DNA of 64,000 nucleotides from an uncultured Nitrospira sp. (GTDB taxonomy: Bacteria; Nitrospirota; Nitrospiria; Nitrospirales; Nitrospiraceae). The position numbers and the translations under genes are program-made. Positions 8,254-16,928 of this stretch are shown in pieces (position 1 is the first letter of the stretch; each line of letters begins with the position of its first letter). The notes under the pieces are model-generated. The model saw only the letters and a list, made by a program, of their open reading frames with translations. It was not told where the DNA came from and ran no database searches. The stretch spans positions 22,353 to 86,352 of the forward strand of contig CABVRX010000002.1 in the NCBI GenBank assembly GCA_902500825.1, given 5' to 3'.

Positions 8254-9360
8254 ATGCCGGATGCCAAGTGGACCGAGGTGGGACATGTGGACGAGCTTAA
8301 GCGGAAGCCGCTGCAGGAGATCATGTGCGGCACGACGCCGATCGCGCTGACGTACCGGAACGGCTCGTTCGCTGCGATCTCCGGCGTCTGCAACCATGTG
8401 GGCGGTCCGTTGGGGGAAGGGACGCTCGACGGCGACTATATCGTCTGTCCCTGGCACTATTGGAAGTTTCATCATCGGACCGGTCACGGAGAGCCCGGCT
8501 GTGAACAAGATCAGGTGCCAGCCTATGCGACAAAAGTGGAGAACGACCGGTTGTATGTCGATCTTTCCTCGGCCACGACGCGCAAGAAGCAGGCTCACAA
8601 GGCACATCCCTTAGCTCGGCCAGTCGTCCGTCAGACAGGGCCTATCCGGGTTCTGGGTCTCTCCACCACTGCCATGACGCTCGACCATCCGCGCTACAGC
8701 GGATCGGATGCGTTGCTCGAAACAGCGTTGGAGCACGCACGGGGCGAGCTACAACTTGAGACTCAGTCCATCAAGCTACGGGAGCTGAACTTTCGTCCAT
8801 GCGAAGGGTTCTATTCGAAATCCGCGCAGGCCTGTACGTGGCCCTGTTCAATCACGCAAATGGACCCTACGGATCAGCTTGATCGTGTGTACGAAGCGAT
8901 CGTGCATTGGGCTGATGTGATTCTCATTGCCACGCCGATTCGCTGGGGCAATGCCAGCAGCTTGTATTACAAGATGGTCGAGCGGATGAACTGCATCCAG
9001 AATCAGGAAACGATTGCGAACAAACATTTGCTCAAGAATAAGGTGGCGGCCTTCATCATCATGGGCGGACAAGACAATGTGCAGGGCGTGGCGGGTCAGC
9101 TCATGACGTTTTTTTCTGAAGTCGGCTGCCAGTTCCCGCAGTTCCCCTTCATTGCCCATTCGAGAGGGTGGAGCGCCGAGGACATGGAACGCAATGTCAT
9201 CGAGGTGCAGAACAGCCGGCAGCTCCGTGAAGGAGCCCAGGAGCTTGTCGCGCGAGCGGCGGCGATGGCGAGGCTCATGGTCGAAGGACAATTGCCCGAC
9301 CATCCGCTTGTGCGTGGCGGGCGCAAGGCGCATCAGCTTGACAGTGAACCGACTGGGTAA
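8254..9360 (+). CDS. Rieske [2Fe-2S] domain fused to an NADPH-dependent FMN reductase/flavodoxin domain
   Basis: 368 residues; start ATG with GAAGGAG seven bases upstream. The N-terminal 110 residues form a Rieske ferredoxin with both cluster motifs, C46-x-H48 and C65-x2-H68 (CNHVGG and CPWHYW). A basic linker (TTRKKQAHKAHPLARP) leads to a flavodoxin-like domain from about residue 128 (IRVLGLSTTA, LIATPIRWGNASSLYYKMVERM, FIIMGGQDNVQG) typical of NAD(P)H-dependent FMN reductases. The protein could pass electrons from a reduced flavin to the Rieske cluster, or the reverse, within one chain. It has no signal peptide, so cytoplasmic. It follows the SnoaL-like gene by 128 bp. Electron donor and acceptor are unknown. 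Confidence 0.85.
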   Translation: MPDAKWTEVGHVDELKRKPLQEIMCGTTPIALTYRNGSFAAISGVCNHVGGPLGEGTLDGDYIVCPWHYWKFHHRTGHGEPGCEQDQVPAYATKVENDRLYVDLSSATTRKKQAHKAHPLARPVVRQTGPIRVLGLSTTAMTLDHPRYSGSDALLETALEHARGELQLETQSIKLRELNFRPCEGFYSKSAQACTWPCSITQMDPTDQLDRVYEAIVHWADVILIATPIRWGNASSLYYKMVERMNCIQNQETIANKHLLKNKVAAFIIMGGQDNVQGVAGQLMTFFSEVGCQFPQFPFIAHSRGWSAEDMERNVIEVQNSRQLREGAQELVARAAAMARLMVEGQLPDHPLVRGGRKAHQLDSEPTG

Positions 9361-9375
9361 CGGGGACGCGCCATC

Positions 9376-9789
9376 ATGCCGGAGCCAAGAAGTAGGGCGG
9401 TCTACCTAGACAATCTTTTTCGCGCTCTGCTGCGTTTGCACAAAGCCTTGTTGGATGACGAGCGGATATCCTATGAACGTGTGCATGGACGTGTCCCATC
9501 CAACGGAGCGTTTTTGCAGCTGGTGTTGAACGACGCCTGGTTCGCCTGGTTGCGGCCATTGTCCCAACTGATAGCCAAGCTGGATGAACTCACCGAAACG
9601 GATGATTCCTCAACCTCTGAGGACGTCTCAGCTTTGCTTGCGTCTGCGCAGAGACTCTTGATGCCGACGGAAGAGGGGGAGGGATTCGGCAGGCAGTATC
9701 ACGACGTGCTCCAACGAAGTCCTGATGTCGTGCTGGCGCACGCGGCGGTCAGAGCCTTGCTGAGGCAGGCCGTTCCTAACAAGGGGTGA
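9376..9789 (+). CDS. Conserved hypothetical protein, paralog of the broken gene at 24990
   Basis: 137 residues, no signal peptide, largely helical. I do not recognise a named family. Key blocks are LFRALLRLHKALL, ISYERVHGRVPSNGAFLQLVLNDAWFAWLRPLSQLIAKLDEL and GFGRQYHDVLQRSPDVVLAHAAVRALL. The same blocks recur at 24990-25383, so this is a small paralogous family in the genome. It starts 15 bases after the Rieske-FMN fusion and ends five bases before the ROK kinase start, so it belongs to the same transcription unit. The conserved Trp/Phe-rich centre (DAWFAWLRPL) suggests a ligand or cofactor pocket (inference). Confidence 0.75.
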   Translation: MPEPRSRAVYLDNLFRALLRLHKALLDDERISYERVHGRVPSNGAFLQLVLNDAWFAWLRPLSQLIAKLDELTETDDSSTSEDVSALLASAQRLLMPTEEGEGFGRQYHDVLQRSPDVVLAHAAVRALLRQAVPNKG

Positions 9790-9794
9790 ATCGG

Positions 9795-10628
9795 ATGAAG
9801 GTCATTACCTTAGCGGAGGCGGGTAGCTTCATGGCGAGAAACGCATCACGCAAGGCGCGGAGGCCTCAATGGACGCCCTCGCGAATCAAGGACGACGGCA
9901 GGACACCTCGCCGCTCTCTTAAAGTGTTGGTCATCGACGTGGGTGGGACCAACGTGAAAATCCTTGCCACCGGCAAACAAACTCCGCGCAAGATCCCATC
10001 AGGTTCGAACATGACCGCGCGAGCCATGGTGGCAGCGGTTAGACAACTCGCCGCGGATTGGTCCTATGATGCCGTCGCGCTGGGTTATCCAGGTGCAGTA
10101 CGGGCCGGACGGCCTGCTGCAGAGCCCAAGAACTTGGGAAATGGATGGAGAAGGCTCGATTTTGAAAAGGCTTTTGGTTGTCCCGTCAAAGTGATCAACG
10201 ATGCGGCGATGCAGGCCCTCGGCAGCTATGATGGCGGTCGCATGCTGTTTCTGGGACTCGGGACCGGTCTGGGCTCCGCATTGATCACTGATGGTGTGCT
10301 GGTGCCGATGGAACTTGCACACTTGAGGTATCGGAAAGGCCGCACGTACGAGGACTATATCGGCTTGCGCGGGCTCAAACGGCTTGGTAAGAAGAAATGG
10401 CGTCGATATGTCATGGATATCGTGACGGCGCTGAAGCATGCGTTGCAGGCCGACCACGTCGTGTTGGGCGGCGGCAATGCCAAGCGGCTCAAGCGTCTGC
10501 CGAACGACGTGCGCCTCGGAAATAACGATCACGCCTTCACCGGCGGGTTTCGTCTCTGGGACAAGGCCTGGGAAGATGAACGCCCTGCTTGCTTAGTATG
10601 GAATGGTCCTGCACCCATCGTCGTATAA
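9795..10628 (+). CDS. ROK-family sugar kinase (polyphosphate-glucokinase-like)
   Basis: 277 residues from ATG 9795, with AAGGGG eight bases upstream; a GTG at 9786 is in frame. After a basic N-terminal stretch, LVIDVGGTNVKIL is the ATPase-fold phosphate-1 loop. ALGYPGAV, VINDAAMQALG (the conserved catalytic Asp in NDA) and GLGTGLGSALI (phosphate-2) complete the actin-like kinase fold. The LGTGLGSALI and ELAHLRY parts resemble polyphosphate glucokinases more than repressors, and there is no N-terminal helix-turn-helix. Likely reaction: phosphorylation of glucose or a related hexose with ATP or polyphosphate. The substrate is not provable from sequence. Confidence 0.82.
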   Translation: MKVITLAEAGSFMARNASRKARRPQWTPSRIKDDGRTPRRSLKVLVIDVGGTNVKILATGKQTPRKIPSGSNMTARAMVAAVRQLAADWSYDAVALGYPGAVRAGRPAAEPKNLGNGWRRLDFEKAFGCPVKVINDAAMQALGSYDGGRMLFLGLGTGLGSALITDGVLVPMELAHLRYRKGRTYEDYIGLRGLKRLGKKKWRRYVMDIVTALKHALQADHVVLGGGNAKRLKRLPNDVRLGNNDHAFTGGFRLWDKAWEDERPACLVWNGPAPIVV

Positions 10629-10719
10629 GGTTGCCATACGGAATTGGGTGATGAAGCTGGACCTCGTAAGAATCGTTCCTTCGATGTCGGGTATCAATAC
10701 TCATTCAAGGAGGTGCGCA

Positions 10720-11058
10720 ATGATTCGTGTCGTTGTGGTGTCGCTGCTGACGGGCCTGTTGTCATTGGGCGTCGGTCTAGTCGGTTGGGCAGCGGATAAC
10801 GATGGCAGCAAGCTTGCGATCGTAAGCCCGACGCAGGGCGCAGTGATAAAGGGCGATTCTGTCGAAGTGCGGTACAAGCTGTCGAATGGCGTTCAAGCAA
10901 CGCACATCCATTGTTATGTGGATGGAGAGTATCAAAAAGGGTTTAAGGGTGTGGTCAAAGGGCTCACGCGCGGCTCGCATGAGATCAAGCTTGTGGCGGC
11001 GAGTCACGATCACGACGCGCTGGGCGCCGAAGCGGTGGTTACGATTGAGGTGGAATGA
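10720..11058 (+). CDS. Small secreted protein, Ig-like fold, unknown function
   Basis: 112 residues from ATG 10720 with AAGGAGGTG upstream; a longer in-frame start at 10603 overlaps the kinase gene and lacks a ribosome site. It has a classic signal peptide (MIRVVVVSLLTGLLSLGVGLVGWAA-DN). The mature part (IVSPTQGAVIKGDSVEVRYKL, THIHCYVDGEYQKGF, LTRGSHEIKLVAA) resembles a single Ig-like beta-sandwich of periplasmic or surface proteins. The HDHD segment near the end might bind metal. No specific function assigned. Confidence 0.75.
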   Translation: MIRVVVVSLLTGLLSLGVGLVGWAADNDGSKLAIVSPTQGAVIKGDSVEVRYKLSNGVQATHIHCYVDGEYQKGFKGVVKGLTRGSHEIKLVAASHDHDALGAEAVVTIEVE

Positions 11059-11166
11059 TGCCGACGAGGTAGCGGTTTCCACGTTCTTGTATATTTCGGG
11101 CCAGGGGTCCGGCATCCGGAGCGTGGACGCGGTTCGGGGACAGGCATTGCGACAATCTGGGGCTCG

Positions 11167-11751
11167 ATGAGTACAACAACTGAAAAGGCGAAGATGCTGG
11201 CCGGCGAGCTCTATCGCTCGACTGATCCAGAGCTCGTTGCAGATGCGCAACGGGCGCAACGCCTGGTGGCTCAGTATAATGCCGCCTCAAGCGAGGCGGC
11301 AGAGGGTCGTCTCGCGCTGCTACGTCAGCTCTGTCGTTCGGTCGGGGACGGCACAGTCATCAGGCCGTTCTTCGCCTGCGACTATGGGTATAACATCCGG
11401 CTCGGACGGAACGCCTTCATCAATTTTAACTGCGTCTTTCTCGACTGCGCGCCGATCGAGATCGGGGATAACCTCCAAATGGGACCAGCTGTGCAGATCT
11501 ATACCGCGGCGCATCCGCTTGAGGCGGATGTACGGCGATCCGGCCTTGAATATGCTCGCCCGATCCGTATCGGAAACGATGTGTGGATCGGAGGCGGTGC
11601 GATCATTCTTCCAGGCGTGACCATCGGCGACCGCAGCGTCATTGGCGCAGGCAGCGTTGTGGTGCGCGACGTCCCGGCGGCCAGGGTTGTTGCGGGTAAT
11701 CCAGCGCGTATCATTCGCTCCTTGGATGGCAGCAACGGCGTGGATGTGTGA
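11167..11751 (+). CDS. Sugar O-acetyltransferase (maltose acetyltransferase-like, left-handed beta-helix)
   Basis: 194 residues. The N-terminal helical Mac domain (MLAGELYRSTDPELVADAQRAQRLVAQYN) is followed by hexapeptide repeats (IRLGRNAFINFNCVFLDCAPIEIGDN, VWIGGGAIILPGVTIGDRSVIGAGSVV). The acetyl-CoA-site histidine lies in YTAAHPLEADVRRSGLEYARPI. This is the standard layout of maltose/galactoside O-acetyltransferases (Maa/LacA). It transfers acetyl from acetyl-CoA to a hexose 6-OH; the physiological substrate is uncertain. Start ATG 11167 has no strong ribosome site. It stands about 108 bp after the small secreted protein. Confidence 0.9.
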   Translation: MSTTTEKAKMLAGELYRSTDPELVADAQRAQRLVAQYNAASSEAAEGRLALLRQLCRSVGDGTVIRPFFACDYGYNIRLGRNAFINFNCVFLDCAPIEIGDNLQMGPAVQIYTAAHPLEADVRRSGLEYARPIRIGNDVWIGGGAIILPGVTIGDRSVIGAGSVVVRDVPAARVVAGNPARIIRSLDGSNGVDV

Positions 11752-11804
11752 AAGAAATCTGAAGCGAACAACGACCTTATAGTTTAGCAACAGCGCCTGA
11801 GTGT

Positions 11805-12483
11805 GTGGAGCCTGAAGAAGCGCAGACCGCCGGGTGGTGGGTTGATCACTTGTTCATGGCCGCCGTGCAGACGGTGAAGGGACTATCCAACAGCAGGGGT
11901 GGGGCCTCACTACGACGGGAGGACCCGGAATTCGTCCAATTGGTCAAGCCCCTCCGGCGGATCCAGGAGTCCGCTTCGGTGGGGTTACGCGCCGATGTCA
12001 CCAAAGATAAGAAGGGCGAAAGGCCTCGTGATGTTTTTTGCGATGAAAAAGGTTCCACCGGAGATTCAGAAGAGATGGAAGCCGTGAAACGTCTCCTCGG
12101 CTTGAGCCGGGAGAAGACGGAGTTTTCTGTGGTGTATGGCGCGGCGCCGGACCGGGATGATGTCATTGCTTTGCATACTCGTTCAGGATTCCAGATCCTG
12201 TATGAGTTGGCGACTTTCGTGGAGGTTCCCGAAGCGCATGAGAGAGAGCAGCGCGCCTATCCGCATCTTCCAACTCCACCAGTGGGTCAGGAAACCCCGT
12301 CCGCCGTTGATTCGTATCGTGAGCGGCGAAACGAAGCCGACGGATGCCTTCGCCAAGGTGTACTATAACGACCGATGGTATTGGGTCGAGAATCGTGATC
12401 TCGCGTCGAAGGGATTATTCTCCTTCCTCCTCGTCAACCCTGGTTGCGTCTTCGGACCACCACCTTTTTCTTGGGAGGCCTGA
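11805..12483 (+). pseudogene. Hypothetical protein interrupted by a one-base frameshift
   Basis: Frame 1 (GTG 11805) reads MAAVQTVKGLSNS, then SVVYGAAPDRDDVIALHTRS and FQILYELATFVEVPEAHE. Frame 2 continues as RPPLIRIVSGETKPTDAFAK, VYYNDRWYWVENRDLASKG and FSFLL. Each half alone is poor, but removing one C from the CCCC run at 12295-12298 joins them as GQETRPPLIRIVSG. The joined protein would be about 220 residues. I do not recognise a named domain; the C-terminal half has a beta-rich, aromatic YYNDRWYWV segment. It lies directly upstream of RND operon 1, 70 bp before the adaptor start. Indel error and true inactivation are both possible. Confidence 0.6.
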
Positions 12484-12554
12484 GCCTGTTGGCGTCGCTC
12501 TTGAGAATCGGTAATTCGGGAGATCATACTGAGCATCTCTGGGTGGGCGCGATC

Positions 12555-13748
12555 ATGCATGAGATGACCCGCAAGAGACTTACGTTAGGCCTCGTTCTTT
12601 TCATAGGAGCATCCGGCCTGTTCGGGTGCAAGGGCGAAGCCGGCTCTTCCGCGCCTCGTCCGATTCCAGAAGTCCAGGTCGTCGAAATCACCACTCAGAC
12701 TGTTCCCGATGAACCGGAGTTTATCGGGCAAGCCGAAGCATCGAGCATCGTCGAGATCCGCCCGCAAGTCACCGGCATCATCAAGCAACGGTTTTTTCCC
12801 GAGGGGCGCGACGTCAAGCAAGGCGATCGTCTCTACGAGATCGATCCCGTACCCTTTCGGGCGGCATTCGTGAGCGCGAAAGGACGAGTCGCGCAAGCCG
12901 AGGCGCGGGTCGTCCAAGCCAAGCAAGATCTGGCGCGCGTCAAGCCGTTGCTTGTCGAAGATGCCGTCAGCCAGAAAGATGTCGACGATGCGATCGCGGA
13001 AGACCTTGCCGCGCGGGCGGCGCTGGAGGCGGCGAGGGGAGACCTGATCAAGGCGAAATTCGATCTGGACAATACGCTCATCGTGGCTCCGGTCGACGGC
13101 TTGATCGAGCGAACGCGTTACTACCAGGGCCGGCTGGTCACCGCGCAGACGGACCTCCTGACCGTCATTCATCAAGTCGATCCCATATACGTGATCGTGA
13201 GCGCGCCTGAGAGTTTTCTCCTCAAGCGGAGACGTGACACCCTCTCGAAACGGATTCAGCACCCGGGGATCTACAAGTTGACGGGCACCATCATCTTCGT
13301 AGACGGAACGACCTATGCGCATGAGGGCGTGTTGGATTTTGCGGATATCGGATTGCAGGTCCAGACTGGTTCCCGGCAAGCGCGGGTGGTGTTCCCGAAC
13401 CCCGATCGGGTGTTGTTGCCCGGACAGTTCGTGACCGTGCGTTTTCACGGAGTGTCGAAGCCCAATGCCATTCTTGTTCCGCAACGCGCGGTCCAGCAGG
13501 GACCGAAGGGGGCCGTCGTCTATGTCGTCAGTCAGGGGAACCAAGTGGAAGTCCGAGACGTGAAGGCGACGGATTGGCAAGGCGATTGGTGGATCATCGA
13601 GGAAGGGCTTCGGGCTGGGGAGCAGGTCATGGTGGAGGGATTCCAGCGAGTCGTACCAGGAGCCCAGGTCAAGCCTGTCACGGTTGCCTCGACGGCATTC
13701 AAAACACCGCCATCGTCGGCCGTCGGTGATGCGGAACAGCCGAAATGA
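12555..13748 (+). CDS. RND efflux periplasmic adaptor (operon 1)
   Basis: About 397 residues from ATG 12555 (or 12564). It has a lipoprotein signal (LGLVLFIGASGLFGC). The mature protein has the membrane-fusion layout: a lipoyl half-motif (EIRPQVTGIIKQRFFPEGRDV), a helical hairpin (VSAKGRVAQAEARVVQAKQDL to SQKDVDDAIAEDLAARAAL), the second lipoyl half (LDNTLIVAPVDGLIERTRYY), a beta-barrel and a membrane-proximal domain (LLPGQFVTVRF, VLVPQRAVQQGPKGAVVYVV). It links the AcrB-like permease to the outer membrane channel. The stop overlaps the permease start by four bases. It is a close paralog of the adaptor at 37022. Confidence 0.93.
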   Translation: MHEMTRKRLTLGLVLFIGASGLFGCKGEAGSSAPRPIPEVQVVEITTQTVPDEPEFIGQAEASSIVEIRPQVTGIIKQRFFPEGRDVKQGDRLYEIDPVPFRAAFVSAKGRVAQAEARVVQAKQDLARVKPLLVEDAVSQKDVDDAIAEDLAARAALEAARGDLIKAKFDLDNTLIVAPVDGLIERTRYYQGRLVTAQTDLLTVIHQVDPIYVIVSAPESFLLKRRRDTLSKRIQHPGIYKLTGTIIFVDGTTYAHEGVLDFADIGLQVQTGSRQARVVFPNPDRVLLPGQFVTVRFHGVSKPNAILVPQRAVQQGPKGAVVYVVSQGNQVEVRDVKATDWQGDWWIIEEGLRAGEQVMVEGFQRVVPGAQVKPVTVASTAFKTPPSSAVGDAEQPK

Positions 13749-16700
13749 ACCTTGGTTTTTTTATCGACCGGCCGATTTTTGCCTCGGTCCTTTCCATCAT
13801 TGTCGTGGTGGTAGGGCTCGTGGCGATGCTGGCCCTGCCCATCGCTCAATTTCCTGAAATCACTCCCCCGGTGGTACAGATCGAGGCCGACTATCCCGGC
13901 GCGAGCGCGGAAGTCGTGGCGGAATCGGTCGCCCGTCCCATCGAATTGCAGCTTCCCGGAATCGACCATCTTCTCTACTTCGATTCGACGAGTACGAACG
14001 ACGGTCACATGACCATCAAACTGACCTTCGAAATCGGCACGAACGTCGATATCGCGCAAGTCCAGGCGCAGAATCGCCAGAAGCTGGCCGAGCCGCAGCT
14101 TCCGCCGGAAGTCATTCGTCAAGGCGTGACCGTTAAAAAAATGTCGCCGGATTTGCTGACCGTCATGGTGCTTCACTCCGACGACCCGCAGCAAGATGCG
14201 CTCTTTCTCTCGAATTTCGCGATTCTACGCGTCCTCGACAATATCAAGCGGCTGCCCGGCGTCGGCGATGCGCTGGTCTTCGGACAACAAAACTACAGCA
14301 TGCGTCTTGTCCTCGATCCGGTGCGCATGGCGCAGTTGGGTCTGACACCGACCGACATCGCGACGGTCGTGCGTGAACAGAACCGTGACTTTCCGGCCGG
14401 AACCGTGGGACGAGAGCCCATGCCGATCTCCACGGAACTCACTCTTCCACTCTTTGCCGACGGACGTATGTCCGACGTGCACGAATTCGAGAACATGATC
14501 GTTCGAGCGCTGCCGAACGGGTCGATGGTTCGCCTTAAAGATGTCGCGCGGGTCGAGTTGGGGGCGCAATCCTACGTGCTCGAAGGCCGCTATAACCGCA
14601 AACCCACCGCGCTGCTTCTCACCTTTCTGTTACCCGGCGCCAACGCTCTCGACACCGTCAAGGGAATTCGCGGGGAAATGGACAGGCTGAGCAAGATTTT
14701 TCCACCCGGCGTCACGTATGACATTCCCTACGACACGACACGCTTTGTCGATGTCTCCATCAAGGAAGTGGTCAAGACCTTGGGAGAAGCCATGGTCTTG
14801 GTGGTGCTGGTGGTGTACCTCTTTCTTCAAAGCTGGCGTGCCACATTGATTCCCGTCCTGGCGGTTCCGGTCTCACTGATCGGAACCTTTGCGGGGATGG
14901 CGGCTCTCGGGTTCTCGATCAATACCCTCACCCTCTTCGGTCTGGTGCTCGCCATCGGGATTGTGGTGGATGATGCCATCGTGGTCGTGGAAAACGTGGA
15001 GCGCCACATGGCGAATGGACTGTCACAGAAAGATGCGGCTAAGAAGGCCATGGGGGAGGTGGCCGGCCCTGTGATCGCCATCGTGCTGGTGCTGTGCGCG
15101 GTCTTTGTGCCTGTGGGATTTCTCGGAGGGATTATCGGTCAATTGTACAAGCAGTTTGCGATCACGATTGCGGTCTCCGTCGCGATTTCCGGGTTTGTTG
15201 CACTGACGCTGAGTCCGGCCCTCTGTGCTCTCGTGCTGAAGCCGAGCCATGGACCACGCACAGGCTTCTTCGGACTATTTAACCGGCTGTTCGAATGGGT
15301 CCAAATTCGGTACTCGACAAGCGTGGGGTTCACGTTGAAACACATGGCGCTCTCGCTGGCGCTATGCGTGGTCGTGATCGGGGTCGCAGTCAAATTGTTC
15401 ACGGTGATTCCCGTAGCCTTCTTGCCGGAAGAAGACCAGGGGTATTTTATTACCGTCGTTCAGCTGCCGGATGGAGCGTCGAAAAAACGGACGGACGCAG
15501 TCGTCGATCGAATCGAGCAGTACTACCATACCCTGCCCGCGATCTATGGAACAGAGGCGTTGTCGGGGCAGAATTTCGTCTTTGGCACCAGAGGAACTAA
15601 TACGGCGACCCTCTTTGCGCCTCTCAAACACTGGGACGAACGTACGAGCCGACAGGATCATGTCAAGGCTCTGATCGGTGGCGCGTTCGGAGAGTTTGCG
15701 AAAATTCCCGGCGCGCTGCTCCTGGCGTTTAATGCTCCCTCGATTCGTGGTCTGGGCGCTACCGGCGGCTTTTCCGTGCAACTGCAAGACCCGAGCGGCG
15801 GGGATTTTAAGCGGTTCGGCGCGGTCGCTCAGGAGTTCGTCGAAAAGGCGAGGCAGGACCCGGCGATCGGGGCGGTCAGTACCAGTTTTCGCGTGAGCGC
15901 ACCCCGCGTACACGCCAAGATCAATCGAGAGAGGGCCAAGACGCTCGGTGTGCCGATCTCCGAAGTATTCGACACGCTTCAGGCCTACTTCGGTAACATG
16001 TACGTCAACGATTTCGTGAAGTTCGGTCGTGTCTATCGGGTCCAGACCGAAGCGGAGCCGCAGTATCGATCGCGTCCGGCCGATATCAGCAAGATCTACG
16101 TTCGGGCATCGAACGGCCGAGACTCAACGATGATCCCCCTGGACACGGTGGTTACCACGACCTATTCCAGCGGGCCTGACCCCGTGACCCATTTTAATGG
16201 ATTCAATACCGCGCTTGTCTTGGGGGCAGCGGCGCCGGGCTACAGTTCCGGGCAAGCGCTCGATGCGTTGGCACGGGTGGCGCAAGAGGTCTTGGCTCCT
16301 CAGGGGTTCGATATCGATTGGAGCGGCATTTCTTATCAGGAACGGAAGGCCGGCTCTCAGTCTGTGGTTGCGTTCGGATTCGGCTTGCTCATGGTGTTCC
16401 TGGTGCTGGCTGCTCAGTACGAGAGCTGGACAGTCCCGTTTGCCGTGATCCTGGCCGTGCCGTTCGGGGTGTTCGGCGCCCTGTCGGCGGTGTGGTTGTC
16501 GGGGATGGCCAACGATATTTATTTCCAGATCGGCCTCGTCACACTCATCGGGCTTGCGGCCAAGAACGCCATTCTCATCGTGGAGTTTGCGAATCAACGA
16601 TACCAGCACGGTCTCTCGTTGAGAGATGCGACGATCGAAGCGGCGCGACTTCGGTTTCGCCCCATCCTCATGACCTCATTGGCGTTTATTCTCGGCGTGG

Positions 16701-16927
16701 TGCCCTTGGTCGTTGCCGGTGGCGCCGGCGCGGCCAGCCGACATTCGATCGGCACGGGCGTGTTCGGAGGGATGATCGCCGCGACGATTCTTTCCGTCTT
16801 GTTTGTCCCCTTGTTCTTCCTGTTGATCCGAAGATTGGGAAAGCCGGTTACCGGACCTGTCCAACGAGACAGAATCGGAGAGGACCGTACCGGACTCACT
16901 TCGAGTTCCGCGCAAGGGGAACATTGA
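13745..16927 (+). CDS. RND multidrug efflux permease (HAE1/AcrB family, operon 1)
   Basis: 1060 residues, full length for AcrB-type proton-driven exporters. The N-terminal signature is IDRPIFASVLSIIVVV. The two-periplasmic-loop, 12-helix layout is intact. Proton-relay residues are present: D409 and D410 in TM4 (GIVVDDAIVVVEN) and K940 in TM10 (GLAAKNAILIVEFA). The QNFVFGTRGTN and GATGGFSVQLQDPSGGD segments are typical porter-domain motifs. It forms a trimer in the inner membrane and exports hydrophobic compounds or toxins. It is translationally coupled to the adaptor (ATGA), with the channel gene one base after its stop. The substrate range cannot be told. Confidence 0.95.
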   Translation: MNLGFFIDRPIFASVLSIIVVVVGLVAMLALPIAQFPEITPPVVQIEADYPGASAEVVAESVARPIELQLPGIDHLLYFDSTSTNDGHMTIKLTFEIGTNVDIAQVQAQNRQKLAEPQLPPEVIRQGVTVKKMSPDLLTVMVLHSDDPQQDALFLSNFAILRVLDNIKRLPGVGDALVFGQQNYSMRLVLDPVRMAQLGLTPTDIATVVREQNRDFPAGTVGREPMPISTELTLPLFADGRMSDVHEFENMIVRALPNGSMVRLKDVARVELGAQSYVLEGRYNRKPTALLLTFLLPGANALDTVKGIRGEMDRLSKIFPPGVTYDIPYDTTRFVDVSIKEVVKTLGEAMVLVVLVVYLFLQSWRATLIPVLAVPVSLIGTFAGMAALGFSINTLTLFGLVLAIGIVVDDAIVVVENVERHMANGLSQKDAAKKAMGEVAGPVIAIVLVLCAVFVPVGFLGGIIGQLYKQFAITIAVSVAISGFVALTLSPALCALVLKPSHGPRTGFFGLFNRLFEWVQIRYSTSVGFTLKHMALSLALCVVVIGVAVKLFTVIPVAFLPEEDQGYFITVVQLPDGASKKRTDAVVDRIEQYYHTLPAIYGTEALSGQNFVFGTRGTNTATLFAPLKHWDERTSRQDHVKALIGGAFGEFAKIPGALLLAFNAPSIRGLGATGGFSVQLQDPSGGDFKRFGAVAQEFVEKARQDPAIGAVSTSFRVSAPRVHAKINRERAKTLGVPISEVFDTLQAYFGNMYVNDFVKFGRVYRVQTEAEPQYRSRPADISKIYVRASNGRDSTMIPLDTVVTTTYSSGPDPVTHFNGFNTALVLGAAAPGYSSGQALDALARVAQEVLAPQGFDIDWSGISYQERKAGSQSVVAFGFGLLMVFLVLAAQYESWTVPFAVILAVPFGVFGALSAVWLSGMANDIYFQIGLVTLIGLAAKNAILIVEFANQRYQHGLSLRDATIEAARLRFRPILMTSLAFILGVVPLVVAGGAGAASRHSIGTGVFGGMIAATILSVLFVPLFFLLIRRLGKPVTGPVQRDRIGEDRTGLTSSSAQGEH

Positions 16928-16928
16928 A

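Noticed and set aside
12585..13580. A 331-codon minus-strand ORF over the RND adaptor
   Set aside because: Antisense of a strongly supported adaptor; no protein-family features.
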